Origin: Catellicoccus marimammalium M35/04/3
Lineage (GTDB): Bacteria > Bacillota > Bacilli > Lactobacillales > Catellicoccaceae
Assembly: GCF_000313915.1 (NCBI RefSeq)
Contig: NZ_AMYT01000011.1
Span: forward strand, 124,001 to 188,000
Direction of reading: 5' to 3'
DNA length: 64,000 nucleotides
Part shown: positions 18,882 through 28,017 of the stretch, piece after piece
Position numbering within the stretch: position 1 is the stretch's first letter
Layout: each line of letters begins with the position of its first letter
Notes under the pieces: generated by a model
Databases searched by the model: none
What the model was told of the DNA's origin: nothing
What the model saw: the letters and a program-made list of their open reading frames with translations, nothing else
Translations under genes and position numbers: made by a program

Positions 18882-19841
18882 ATGTGTACTGGAATTACTT
18901 TTACAGATGAAAAAGGACAAGTTTATTTTGGTCGTAACTTAGATTTAGATGATAATAACTATGGTGAACATCCTTTGATTGTGCCCCGTGGTTATCACAT
19001 GCAATATCGTCATATGCCAGCAAAAGAAATTTCTAAAGCAATCATTGGTATGGGAATGAATGTTGGAAATTATCCACTGTTATTTGAAGCTGGAAACGAA
19101 GATGGAATGTGTATTGCTAATCTAAATTTCCCAAAACATGCTTATTTTTCAGAAGAAGTGCAAACAGATAAAGAATATAATGTAACCCCATATGAATTTA
19201 TGATTTGGGTATTGGATTCATTTTCTTCGGTAAAGGAATTAAAAGAAGCATTGAAAGATACTTATTTAGTGGGAACTCCATTTGCTCCAAGTATGCCTAT
19301 TGCTCCTGTTCATTGGTTAATTTCTGATGGAAAAGATACAATCGTGGTAGAACAAACAAAAGAACTAGGATTAGTAGCATATGATGATGGAGTAGATGTT
19401 TTGACAAATAGTCCTGATTTTTGGTGGCACTTACAAAACCTAAATAATTATTTAGGTCTATCTAGTCAAGATGTCACAAATACTACTTGGAACCGACAAA
19501 AATTACAATTCCAAGGAATTGGAACAGGACAATTGGGATTACGTGGAGATAGTTCTACACAATCTCGTTTTGTAAAAGCGGCTTTTTTAAACGCTAATTA
19601 TCCAACACAAGAAGGGGAAAATGCGAATGTCGCTAAATTATTCAATATTCTTTGGAATGTCGCTATGCCTTATGGTAGCGTTGTAAATGAGAATGGAGCA
19701 GTAGAGTATACTATTTATTCTTCTTGTTATTCTCAAGCAACAAAGACATATTATTATCGTCGTGCTAAAGAAGCAATGATTCATTCTTGTTCTTTAACAG
19801 AAGAAAATTCTGTAGGGACAGAAATTGTAGATTTAAAATAA
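18882..19841 (+). CDS. bsh: Choloylglycine hydrolase family, bile salt hydrolase type
   Basis: Ntn-hydrolase that cleaves the amide bond of conjugated bile salts (or, in the sister group, penicillin V). Removing Met exposes Cys2 as nucleophile; therefore ATG 18882 (MCTGITF) behind GGAGGAG is the true start, not an in-frame ATG at 18867. Family catalytic positions are present: Cys2, Arg18 and Asp21 in FGRNLD, Asn in VLTNSPDFWWH and Arg in SSTQSRFVKAAF. The segment IANLNFP resembles bile salt hydrolases, which have Asn where penicillin acylases carry Tyr. The length of 319 residues fits. No signal peptide, so the enzyme is cytoplasmic. It implies life in a vertebrate gut (inference). Confidence 0.85.
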   Translation: MCTGITFTDEKGQVYFGRNLDLDDNNYGEHPLIVPRGYHMQYRHMPAKEISKAIIGMGMNVGNYPLLFEAGNEDGMCIANLNFPKHAYFSEEVQTDKEYNVTPYEFMIWVLDSFSSVKELKEALKDTYLVGTPFAPSMPIAPVHWLISDGKDTIVVEQTKELGLVAYDDGVDVLTNSPDFWWHLQNLNNYLGLSSQDVTNTTWNRQKLQFQGIGTGQLGLRGDSSTQSRFVKAAFLNANYPTQEGENANVAKLFNILWNVAMPYGSVVNENGAVEYTIYSSCYSQATKTYYYRRAKEAMIHSCSLTEENSVGTEIVDLK

Positions 19842-19855
19842 ATTCACAAAGAAGT

Positions 19856-19887
19856 AGAGGGAGGTAAATTTTATCTCTCTCTTTTTT
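19856..19887 (+). terminator. Terminator after bsh
   Basis: AGAGGGAGGTAA... pairs with ...TTATCTCTCTCT (with G-U pairs), followed by TTTTTT. Confidence 0.8.
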
Positions 19888-19981
19888 AATGAAAAGAAAG
19901 TGGCATCTTACCTTTATCTTATGCTAAAATAAAGATAACAATTGTATGCGTTACCAAGCGTAAAAAAGGAGTTATGAACTT

Positions 19982-21985
19982 ATGTTTGATAAAATTGATG
20001 AATTATGTGTAAATGCGACTCGTGTCTTGAGTGTTGAAGCTATTCAACAGGCAAAATCAGGACATCCAGGCTTACCATTAGGGGCTGCGCCTATGGCTTA
20101 TGTGTTATGGAGTCGTTTTTTAAATGTTAATCCAGCAACTTCTAGAAAATGGATTAACCGTGACCGCTTTGTTCTATCTGCAGGACATGGGTCTGCGTTA
20201 TTATATAGTTTATTACATCTATCAGGATATGATGTATCCATTAAAGACTTAAAAAATTTCCGTCAATTAAATAGTAAAACTCCAGGGCATCCAGAAGTAA
20301 ACCATACGGATGGAGTAGAAGCTACAACTGGACCTTTAGGGCAAGGAGTAGCGATGGCTACAGGGATGGCAATGGCTGAAGCTCATTTAGCTGCCCAATA
20401 TAACCGTGAAGGGTTCCCAATTATTGATCATTATACTTATGCTTTATGTGGAGATGGAGACTTAATGGAAGGAATCTCACAAGAAGCAATTAGTTTAGCC
20501 GGTCAATTAAAATTAGGAAAATTGATTTTCTTATATGATTCAAACGATATTTCCTTAGATGGTCCATTATGTAAAGCAAATACAGAAAGTGCTAAAGAAC
20601 GTTTTGAAGCAAGTAATTGGCACTATGTTCGTGTAGAAAATGGAAATGATTTAGAAGAAATTGCTCAAGCAATTGAAGTTGCAAAAGCAGAAACAACAAA
20701 ACCAAGCTTAATTGAAATTAAAACAACTATCGGATTTGGTGCTCCAAACGAAGGAACAAATAAAGTTCATGGTGCTCCTTTAGGGGAAGAAGGAATTGAA
20801 TCTCTAAAAGAACGTTTAAACTATCCATATCCAGAATTTACTGTACCAGAAGAAGTACAACGTCGTTACTATGAAACGATTGGTGTACGTGGTGCAGAAC
20901 TAGAACAAAAATGGAATGAATTATTTGATGGTTATCAAGCTCATTATCCAGATTTAGCGAAAGAATTAATTGCTGGATTCAAAAATGAAGTTCCTTTTGA
21001 TCTAACAGAAAAATTACCACATTATTCTGTGGAAGATGATGCAAAAGCAAGTCGTGTGACAAGTCAAAATGCAATTCAAACATTATCAAAAGAAATTCCA
21101 AGTTTCTGGGGAGGAAGTGCTGATTTATCTGCTTCTAATAACACTATGGCAAAAGCAGAAGAAGACTTTGAAGCTGGAAATTATTCGGGTCGCAATATTT
21201 GGTTTGGTGTGCGTGAATTTGGTATGGCGGCAATGATGAACGGAATTGCTTTACATGGAGGTACAAAAGTATACGGAGGTACATTCTTCGTCTTTGTAGA
21301 TTACTTACGTCCAGCAATTCGTTTAGCAGCTTTACAAGGATGCCCAGTAACTTATGTATTAACTCATGATTCTATTGCTGTAGGAGAAGATGGACCTACT
21401 CACGAACCAATTGAACAACTAGCAAGTTTACGTGCAATGCCAAACTTAAATGTTATCCGTCCTGCAGATGGAAATGAAACTTCTGCTGCTTGGGAAATTG
21501 CAGTTCGTAGTGAAAATCGTCCAACTGCTTTAGTTTTATCACGTCAAAACTTACCGGTAATTGCAGGAACAGAAGAAAAAGCCTTTACTGAAGTGAAAAA
21601 AGGAGCTTACGTTGTTTCTCCAGCGCAAAAAGAAGAAGCCGATGGAATCTTTATTGCAACAGGTTCTGAAGTAAACTTAGCCTTACAAGCGCAAGCAATG
21701 TTACGTGAAGAAGGAATTGATTATTCTGTTGTTTCTATGCCTTCAATGAATTTATTTGAAGAACAATCTTTAGAATACAAAGAATCTGTTCTTCCTTCTC
21801 ATATTACAAAACGTATTTCTATTGAAATGGGATCTACTTTTGGTTGGGAACGTTATGTTGGTTCAAATGGTCGTATGATTGGTATTGATCGTTTTGGTGC
21901 TAGCGGTAAAGGAAATGAAGTATTAAAAGAATTTGGTTTTACTCCAGAAGAAGTAGTAGCAATTGCAAAACAATTAGAAAAATAA
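19982..21985 (+). CDS. tkt: Transketolase
   Basis: Thiamine diphosphate enzyme of the pentose phosphate pathway that moves two-carbon units between ketoses and aldoses. Its 667 residues show the N-terminal [13 protein letters not shown] segment near residue 26, the ThDP motif [13 protein letters not shown] near 158, and the C-terminal pyrimidine-domain [17 protein letters not shown] near 404 with the [20 protein letters not shown] loop near 470. ATG 19982 follows AAAGGAG with a spacing of about ten bases. It is monocistronic, with a terminator shared by the convergent gene. Confidence 0.96.
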   Translation: MFDKIDELCVNATRVLSVEAIQQAKSGHPGLPLGAAPMAYVLWSRFLNVNPATSRKWINRDRFVLSAGHGSALLYSLLHLSGYDVSIKDLKNFRQLNSKTPGHPEVNHTDGVEATTGPLGQGVAMATGMAMAEAHLAAQYNREGFPIIDHYTYALCGDGDLMEGISQEAISLAGQLKLGKLIFLYDSNDISLDGPLCKANTESAKERFEASNWHYVRVENGNDLEEIAQAIEVAKAETTKPSLIEIKTTIGFGAPNEGTNKVHGAPLGEEGIESLKERLNYPYPEFTVPEEVQRRYYETIGVRGAELEQKWNELFDGYQAHYPDLAKELIAGFKNEVPFDLTEKLPHYSVEDDAKASRVTSQNAIQTLSKEIPSFWGGSADLSASNNTMAKAEEDFEAGNYSGRNIWFGVREFGMAAMMNGIALHGGTKVYGGTFFVFVDYLRPAIRLAALQGCPVTYVLTHDSIAVGEDGPTHEPIEQLASLRAMPNLNVIRPADGNETSAAWEIAVRSENRPTALVLSRQNLPVIAGTEEKAFTEVKKGAYVVSPAQKEEADGIFIATGSEVNLALQAQAMLREEGIDYSVVSMPSMNLFEEQSLEYKESVLPSHITKRISIEMGSTFGWERYVGSNGRMIGIDRFGASGKGNEVLKEFGFTPEEVVAIAKQLEK

Positions 21986-21997
21986 ACCATAAAAAAA

Positions 21998-22022
21998 AGA
22001 AGGGGAGACCCTTCTTTTTTTA
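21998..22022. terminator. Bidirectional terminator between tkt and a membrane gene
   Basis: AGAAGGG-GAGA-CCCTTCT with A-run on the left and T-run on the right; works for both convergent genes. Confidence 0.88.
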
Positions 22023-22328
22023 TTTATGAAAATGATGGTAATTTTGATAACTCATTTCATCGTGTATTTCATAAGATGAAGTAGAAGAATTTTTAAAAGT
22101 AATATCCTCTATTTCATCATCATCTAATGGATCATACTGTTTTCTTTTAGAAATATTTCTATTTTTTTGTCTTTGCTTCTTCATTTTAAAGAATGGGAGA
22201 ATTTGGTAAATGAATAGAACATCTATTCCAATTCCCAATAAAAGAAGAAAAAAGAATAAATGGTAAACTTCCTTTGCTGAATAGAATAAAAGAGGGAATC
22301 CATAATACATTGTGATAATTGTTAACAT
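22020..22328 (-). CDS. Small membrane protein of unknown function
   Basis: 102 residues. Two hydrophobic segments (about 1-15 and 20-46) are followed by a basic stretch (MKKQRQKNRNISKRKQ) and an acidic, His-rich cytoplasmic tail (DPLDDDEIEDITF ... YHHFHK). The start ATG 22328 has GGTGAG upstream. I do not recognise the family. It lies between tkt and pepS, on the opposite strand to tkt, and is downstream of pepS, from which it is separated by a terminator. Confidence 0.6.
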   Translation of the reverse strand: MLTIITMYYGFPLLFYSAKEVYHLFFFLLLLGIGIDVLFIYQILPFFKMKKQRQKNRNISKRKQYDPLDDDEIEDITFKNSSTSSYEIHDEMSYQNYHHFHK

Positions 22329-22352
22329 TTTTAATTCTCACCGCCAATAAAA

Positions 22353-22378
22353 AAAGAAGGGAAAACCCTTCTTTTTTT
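22353..22378 (-). terminator. Terminator after pepS
   Basis: AGAAGGG-AAAA-CCCTTCT with flanking A and T runs, directly after the pepS stop on the minus strand. Confidence 0.85.
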
Positions 22379-22394
22379 GATAAATGAGAAGGAA

Positions 22395-23633
22395 TTATGC
22401 CCAATCTCCATTACGGAAGATAGGATCACAAGTTCCATCTTTGCGAATTCCATCAATATTCATTTTGTCAGAGCCAATCATAAAGTCTACGTGAGTAGCA
22501 CTACGATTTAATCCAGCTTCTTTTAATTCTTCTTCAGACATTTCTGTACCACCTTCAACGTTAAAGGCATAAGCTGCACCAATGGCTAAGTGGTTAGATG
22601 CATTTTCGTCAAATAAAGTATTGAAGAAGATGATGTTTGATTGAGAAATAGGAGATGGATCAGGTACTAAAGCCACTTCACCTAAGTAATGTGAACCTTC
22701 ATCTGTATCGATAAGATGTTTCAATACTTCTTCTCCTTTTTTCGCTTTAACATCTACAATACGACCATTTTCAAATGTGATTGTAAAGTCTTCAATTAAG
22801 TTACCAGCATAACTTAATGGTTTTGTACTTGTGACATAACCATCAACACGACGGAAATCAGGAGCAGTGAAGACTTCTTCTGTTGGCATATTAGCCATAA
22901 ATTCTTCACCACGACTATTAAAGCTACCTGCACCTTTCCAAACATGGTCTTTTGGTAAACCAATTGTTAGGTCTGTTCCTGGAGCAGTGTAGTGTAAAGC
23001 GTCGTATTGAATTTCATTTAATTCATTGGCTTTACTTGCTAATTTATTGTCATGTGCTTCCCAAGCAGCAATTGGATCTTCATCATAAATACGAGTATCT
23101 TTAAAGATTTCATTCCATAAAGCATCAACTTGTTTTTCTTCAGGAAGATCTGGGAAAACAGCCGCAGCCCATTCTTTACCAGCTGCAGCAACGACAGTCC
23201 AAGAAACTTGATTGGATTGAGTTGCTTTGCGAGAATTGAATAATGCTGTATTTGTTGCTTTTTGCCATGTTGCTAAGCGATCAGCAGGAACTCCTTCTAA
23301 TGCATCAGGAGCTGAAGAAACAACAGAAATACGGCTTGCACCACGTTCAATCCAACTATCTGCTTCATCGACAACATAAGTTGGAATATTTTCTAAGCAT
23401 TCTTCGGCTGCATTTTGTAAAAATTCTTTTTGGATGGCATCGTCTTTCCATTTGACGATTACTTCTTTTGCTCCTTGTTTATACGCTTCTTTTGTTAATA
23501 AACGAGCTAATGGAGCTTGGTCTACAGCGATTTGAATAATAACAGTGTGATTTTCACTGACATTGATTCCAGTTTTAATAATTAATTCAGCATATTTTTC
23601 TAAATAATGTTCAAAGTTTTCCATCTTAGACAC
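22395..23633 (-). CDS. pepS: Aminopeptidase, M29 family (PepS/AmpS)
   Basis: Metal-dependent cytoplasmic aminopeptidase that trims peptides for amino acid supply. It has 412 residues, as in the family. Metal-binding family segments are seen: FNSRGEEFMANMPTEEVFTAP near residue 245, the Glu in NASNHLAIGAAYAFNVEGG near 347 and HVDFMIGS near 383, where family members carry His and Asp ligands. The start ATG 23633 has AAAGGGAG upstream. It is divergent from a TetR-type regulator gene, 170 bases away, which might control it (inference). Confidence 0.93.
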   Translation of the reverse strand: MSKMENFEHYLEKYAELIIKTGINVSENHTVIIQIAVDQAPLARLLTKEAYKQGAKEVIVKWKDDAIQKEFLQNAAEECLENIPTYVVDEADSWIERGASRISVVSSAPDALEGVPADRLATWQKATNTALFNSRKATQSNQVSWTVVAAAGKEWAAAVFPDLPEEKQVDALWNEIFKDTRIYDEDPIAAWEAHDNKLASKANELNEIQYDALHYTAPGTDLTIGLPKDHVWKGAGSFNSRGEEFMANMPTEEVFTAPDFRRVDGYVTSTKPLSYAGNLIEDFTITFENGRIVDVKAKKGEEVLKHLIDTDEGSHYLGEVALVPDPSPISQSNIIFFNTLFDENASNHLAIGAAYAFNVEGGTEMSEEELKEAGLNRSATHVDFMIGSDKMNIDGIRKDGTCDPIFRNGDWA

Positions 23634-23804
23634 TCCCTTTGTCCTAATTAATGAATATTATAATACAAAACAAAAGAAATACCAAAAAATAGAAAGAAAC
23701 AAAAGAAAATAAGTGTTTTTATTACAATAAAAATAATAAAGATGATAAAATAATAACAGTAGATAATGATTTTGTTGGATGTATAAAGAAAAGGAGTAAT
23801 CATT

Positions 23805-24380
23805 ATGGCGAGAAAAAAAGTAATATTGCGTGAACAAATTTTAGATGCGGCGTATCACATTGTGAAAACAAGTGGCTTCCATCGTTTGACAGCAAGACAT
23901 ATCGCAAATGATATGCATTGTTCTACTCAGCCTATTTATTTGGAATTTGCCAATATGGTTGATTTAAAACAACAAGTGTACTATCGAATTGAAAAAGAAA
24001 TGATGGGATGGATGATTCGTAAAGAACCTTATGATTCAGATCCATTAATTTCTCTTTGCTTTGGTTATATCGAGTTTGCCAATGTAGAAACAGGATTGTA
24101 CAAAACGATATCTGTAGATCAATGCGAAATTAAACCTTTATTCCAAGATTTTATTCGTACGACATTTTTAAGCGCGATGACAGAGGACGAAAAATATGCG
24201 ACTCTACCACGTGAAAAGAAAGAAGCAATTTTATCTCAATTATGGTTGTTAACAACAGGGATTGCTTCAGCTACAGCTAGTCATTTAGTAGATTTAGATA
24301 AAGAAACGTGTCGCGAATTATTGGAAAACCAAATTCAATTTTTATTAGAAAAAGATTCCTTAAAAGACGTGTTTGACTAA
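23805..24380 (+). CDS. TetR-family-like transcriptional regulator
   Basis: 191 residues. An N-terminal helix-turn-helix is evident: REQILDAAYHIVKTSGFHRLTARHIANDMHCSTQPIYLEFANMVDL over residues 9-54, the TetR layout with the recognition helix at STQPIYLEF. The C-terminal helical domain has no family-specific motif, so the ligand is unknown. ATG 23805 follows AAAGGAG. It stands divergent from pepS, with a terminator shared with the convergent flavodoxin. Confidence 0.8.
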   Translation: MARKKVILREQILDAAYHIVKTSGFHRLTARHIANDMHCSTQPIYLEFANMVDLKQQVYYRIEKEMMGWMIRKEPYDSDPLISLCFGYIEFANVETGLYKTISVDQCEIKPLFQDFIRTTFLSAMTEDEKYATLPREKKEAILSQLWLLTTGIASATASHLVDLDKETCRELLENQIQFLLEKDSLKDVFD

Positions 24381-24382
24381 AT

Positions 24383-24416
24383 AAAAAAGCATTACGAATT
24401 TCGTAATGCTTTTTTA
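24383..24416. terminator. Bidirectional terminator, TetR gene / flavodoxin
   Basis: AAAAAAGCATTACGA...TCGTAATGCTTTTTT nearly perfect palindrome between the convergent genes. Confidence 0.92.
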
Positions 24417-24420
24417 TTCA

Positions 24421-24888
24421 TTATGCTTCATGTAATTCTTGAGCTTTTTCTACTAAACTTTTAGCAAAAGCTTCTAAGTGTTGAATATCTTCTGCTTCAG
24501 GTTCTAATTCTACTTTGACGTTTTCTGCTCCTTTTGTTGCTCCTGTGCTAGCAAATTGAGCATCGAAATCTTCGACAGATTTACAGAAATGATCATAAGT
24601 AGTATCTCCTGAGCCTGCTACACCATAGACTTTACCATCTAAATCTTCATCGGCTAAATCTTCATAGAAATCAACGATTTCATCAGGTAAGTCTCCATCT
24701 CCATAAGTATAAGTAGCAACTACACAAATATCGACATCTTGGAAGTCGCAAGCTTCAGCTTCGTCACAGTTAGCCATTGTGACATCTACGTTTAAATCTG
24801 TTAAAGCATCACAGATTACTTCGGCAATTTCTTCTGTATTTCCAGTTAAACTTGCAAATACAATTTTTGCTGATGGATTAAATTCCAT
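24421..24888 (-). CDS. Flavodoxin
   Basis: Small FMN electron carrier of 155 residues. The phosphate-binding loop is at residues 12-19 (ASLTGNTEE, the T/S-x-T-G-x-T pattern), followed by the flavin-stacking segments TYTYGDGDLPDE near 60-70 and GSGDTTYDHFCKS near 92. The composition is strongly acidic, as usual. The start ATG 24888 has AAAGGATG upstream. The redox partner is not encoded nearby. Confidence 0.93.
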   Translation of the reverse strand: MEFNPSAKIVFASLTGNTEEIAEVICDALTDLNVDVTMANCDEAEACDFQDVDICVVATYTYGDGDLPDEIVDFYEDLADEDLDGKVYGVAGSGDTTYDHFCKSVEDFDAQFASTGATKGAENVKVELEPEAEDIQHLEAFAKSLVEKAQELHEA

Positions 24889-25073
24889 TATGAATCATCC
24901 TTTCTTTTTTAACTTAGCTCAGTATATCATAGAACAAAATGAATGGGAATATCAAATGCCTAGGAGGGAAAGCTTTTCGACAATTTTCTTTTTTCTTAAA
25001 GACAACCCCACGATTTTTTTACTTTTGTGTTAAAATAGTAAAAGTGTAGAAAGATATAAAAGGAGAAGAGACT

Positions 25074-25832
25074 ATGATTACATTAAAATCCCCACGAGAA
25101 ATTGATTTAATGGATAAATCTGGTGATTTATTAGCAAGCGTACATGAACACTTACGCGATTTTATTAAACCAGGAATTACAGGTTGGGATATTGAGAACT
25201 TTGTTCGTGATTATATCGAAAGTCATGGCGGAATTCCTGCTCAAATCGGATTTGAGGGATATAAATATGCAACTTGTATTTCGATTAATGATGAAATTTG
25301 TCATGGTTTTCCTACAGATTATGTTTTAAAAGATGGAGACTTAGTAAAAGTAGACATGTGCGTTGAATTAGATGGTGCAATGTCTGATTCTTGCTGGGCT
25401 TACCTAGTAGGAGAAGGTGACGCGAAAACAAAAGAATTAATGGATGTAACAAAAGAAGCGTTATATTTAGGAATTCAAGAAGCTCAAGTAGGAAATCGTA
25501 TTGGGGATATTGGACATGCGATTCAAAGTTATGTTGAAAGTAAAGGATATAGTGTCGTTCGTGAATTTGTTGGTCATGGTATCGGGCCTACAATTCATGA
25601 AGAACCAATGATTCCACATTATGGATTACCTCATCATGGGCTACGCTTAAAAGAAGGTATGGTAATTACTATTGAACCAATGGTAAATGCAGGAGATTGG
25701 CCAGCAACTGTAGATGATAATGGTTGGACAGCTCGTACAATTGATGGAAGTTTAAGCTGTCAATACGAACATACATTAGCAATTACAAAAGAAGGTCCAC
25801 GCATTTTAACAAAACAAAAACCAGGAGAATAA
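25074..25832 (+). CDS. map: Methionine aminopeptidase type I
   Basis: Removes the initiator Met from nascent proteins. The five metal ligands of the pita-bread fold can be placed: Asp in VKVDMCVELDG and MSDSCW, His in FVGHGIGPTIHEEP, Glu in ITIEPMV and Glu in YEHTLAIT. The 252 residues without an N-terminal extension are type Ia. ATG 25074 follows AAAGGAGAAG. yihY starts four bases after the stop and overlaps its ribosome site with the end of map. Confidence 0.95.
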   Translation: MITLKSPREIDLMDKSGDLLASVHEHLRDFIKPGITGWDIENFVRDYIESHGGIPAQIGFEGYKYATCISINDEICHGFPTDYVLKDGDLVKVDMCVELDGAMSDSCWAYLVGEGDAKTKELMDVTKEALYLGIQEAQVGNRIGDIGHAIQSYVESKGYSVVREFVGHGIGPTIHEEPMIPHYGLPHHGLRLKEGMVITIEPMVNAGDWPATVDDNGWTARTIDGSLSCQYEHTLAITKEGPRILTKQKPGE

Positions 25833-25836
25833 TAGT

Positions 25837-26805
25837 TTGAAAAAGGAATGGCTACGCTGGAAAGAAAAAGGAGAACAATGGATTGAACAACATCCAAAAT
25901 GGCTACAATTCTTCTTGGTGGTACGTCAAAGAATTAAAGACGCAGAAGTAGGAAATTCTTCTTGTGTTGTGGCGTATTATTTTCTTTTATCCATGTTTCC
26001 ACTGATTATTATGTTGGGAAGTGCAATTAGTTTTATGCATTTAGATCCCACAGAAATTTTGCCTTATATTCAAGAGCTATTCCCAGGTAGTATTTATCAC
26101 CTGTTAGAGAATACTATTGTTCGTTTACTAACTGTGCAAAATAAAGGTGGGATTTTTACAGTAGCTGCGATTGTGACATTTTGGGCCGCAAGTAAAAGTG
26201 TAAATGGATTACAACGAGCAATGAATAAAGCGTATGGGGTAGAAGAACGAAAAAATTTTATTATTTCTCGTCTTTTTTCCTTCGTCTTTATCGTTTTCCT
26301 TTTCTTCGTTGTTTTATTTTTAATTGCGATTTTTTCTTTAGGAACTCAATTACTCGACTATGTCCATCAATATATTCATTTTGATGAACGAATTATCTAC
26401 TGGTTTACAACGATTAAATGGCCAGTAACGATCGTGATGATGTTTTTAATTATGATTGTCGTCTATCGTTTAGTTCCGAACGCACGTATTACTTTTCATC
26501 AAGTATGGCGTGGTGCTTTATTTTCAACGATTGGCTGGGTAATTTTAGCTCAATTATTTGGGCGTTTTGCTCATCATCTGTTAGCAAAATATAGTAGCTA
26601 TGGTGTGATTGGGACGATGATGGTTATCATTCTTTGGTTAAAATTAGCGGCAATTGTTATTGTCTTTGGAGGTATCATCAATGCGGTATCTACGGAGATA
26701 AAATATAAAACTATCACAGAAGGTAATGATTCTTTAGATCATTTATTAAAGCAATGGAAACAACGAAATAAGCAAAATAGACAAAAAAAAGAAGAAGCTC
26801 ACTAG
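25837..26805 (+). CDS. yihY: YihY/virulence factor BrkB family membrane protein
   Basis: Membrane protein of 322 residues with about six transmembrane segments, formerly misnamed RNase BN. The family signature AYYFLLSMFPLII near residue 47 and FWAASKSVNGLQRAMNKAYGVEERKNF near 110 are clear; the C-terminus is a basic tail. The start is TTG 25837, eight bases after AGGAGA in the end of map. The biochemical role of the family is unknown. The stop codon lies within a terminator hairpin and overlaps the stop of the convergent tagO-like gene by four bases. Confidence 0.88.
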   Translation: MKKEWLRWKEKGEQWIEQHPKWLQFFLVVRQRIKDAEVGNSSCVVAYYFLLSMFPLIIMLGSAISFMHLDPTEILPYIQELFPGSIYHLLENTIVRLLTVQNKGGIFTVAAIVTFWAASKSVNGLQRAMNKAYGVEERKNFIISRLFSFVFIVFLFFVVLFLIAIFSLGTQLLDYVHQYIHFDERIIYWFTTIKWPVTIVMMFLIMIVVYRLVPNARITFHQVWRGALFSTIGWVILAQLFGRFAHHLLAKYSSYGVIGTMMVIILWLKLAAIVIVFGGIINAVSTEIKYKTITEGNDSLDHLLKQWKQRNKQNRQKKEEAH

Positions 26806-26818
26806 CTTCTTCTTTTTT
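26789..26818. terminator. Bidirectional terminator carrying both stop codons
   Basis: AAGAAGAAGCT-CACT-AGCTTCTTCTT with T-run. The TAG of yihY and the TAG of the opposite gene both fall in the loop region. Confidence 0.88.
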
Positions 26819-27971
26819 CTCTTCGTTTCCACTTTTTATTCTTTTTCTTGGCTTGTTTTTCTTTCCAATTATTGATTACTTGTAAGCGATAAGCACGATT
26901 TCCAATAAATTTTAACGTATGTAATAGTGGAGTATACTTATCTCCAATTAAGCCAATCATTTCTACAAATAATTCAATACAGAAGAAAAGAGCAATACTT
27001 AAAACGATGACACCCCAGAAACTGATATAATTATAAATCAAGGCGACCATTGAAAATAAAATTGCTAATCCATAAATGGTTAACACTGCACCACGATGGG
27101 TAAATCCCATAGCAAGTAAACGATGGTGTAGATGCATTTTATCTGCAGAAGAAATTGGTTTTCGATGAACTTTCCTACGAATTACCGCAAAAAAAGTATC
27201 CACCATAGGAACACCTAAAATAATGATTGGTGTTAATAACATAATAAAAGTAGCATTTTTTAATCCCATCAAGGAGAATAACGAAATCATAAAGCCTAAG
27301 AAGAGGGCTCCAGTATCTCCAAGATAAATTTTAGCTGGGAAAAAATTATAAGGTAAAAATCCAAGAATCGCTGCGACAAGCATAAAAATACAAGTAGCAA
27401 TAAAACTCAAATATCCTTGGAAGTGGAATAATGCTACAATCCCCATGGTAATTAAACTAATTAAAGAAACTCCACTTGCTAATCCATCTAATCCATCAAT
27501 TAAGTTGACACTATTGGTGATTACTACTACCCAAACAATAGTAAAAATTAAATTTAACCACCAAGGTAAAATAAATTCGTCAAAGCCAAAAACTTTAATT
27601 CGACTCATTCGAATTTGAGCAAAAAAGAACAGATATAGTGCAGCAAGAATGATTCCTAACAGTTTCCATTTTGGTGTTAATTCAAAAATATCATCGATAA
27701 TTCCCGTAATTACAATAATTCCACTTGCGATTACAATATGAGTAAATACTGGTTGCGGCAAGACAGAACGAAAAAGCGTATAACCAGCAACCACAAAGCC
27801 AATATAAATAGCTAATCCACCCATTGAAGGCATCGGAATTTTGTTAATCCGACGCTGATTAGGTTTATCTACAGCACCAATTAAGAATGCTAATTGTCTC
27901 ACAAGAGGGGTTAAAATAAAGACGAAGGCACAAGTTAATAATAATCGGATAAATGTTGCTAATGATATCAT
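26802..27971 (-). CDS. tagO: Undecaprenyl-phosphate GlcNAc-1-phosphate transferase (TagO/WecA family)
   Basis: Starts lipid-linked polymer synthesis (wall teichoic acid or surface polysaccharide) by placing GlcNAc-1-P on undecaprenyl phosphate at the membrane. 389 residues, about 11 transmembrane segments. Family motifs are present: Asp-Asp in ITGIIDDIFEL, NLIDGLDGLASGVS, and HLHHRLLAMGF with FAVIRRKVHR before it. I chose ATG 27971 (MISLATF), five bases after AAGGTGG; GTG 27980 is too close to the site. The gene ends in a very basic tail (KKKNKKWKRREKRRS). Standalone, with a probable promoter upstream (TGCTAAAAT). Confidence 0.88.
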   Translation of the reverse strand: MISLATFIRLLLTCAFVFILTPLVRQLAFLIGAVDKPNQRRINKIPMPSMGGLAIYIGFVVAGYTLFRSVLPQPVFTHIVIASGIIVITGIIDDIFELTPKWKLLGIILAALYLFFFAQIRMSRIKVFGFDEFILPWWLNLIFTIVWVVVITNSVNLIDGLDGLASGVSLISLITMGIVALFHFQGYLSFIATCIFMLVAAILGFLPYNFFPAKIYLGDTGALFLGFMISLFSLMGLKNATFIMLLTPIIILGVPMVDTFFAVIRRKVHRKPISSADKMHLHHRLLAMGFTHRGAVLTIYGLAILFSMVALIYNYISFWGVIVLSIALFFCIELFVEMIGLIGDKYTPLLHTLKFIGNRAYRLQVINNWKEKQAKKKNKKWKRREKRRS

Positions 27972-28017
27972 TTTATCCACCTTCCATTCTCTATTATTTT
28001 AGCATAGACAAAATGGT

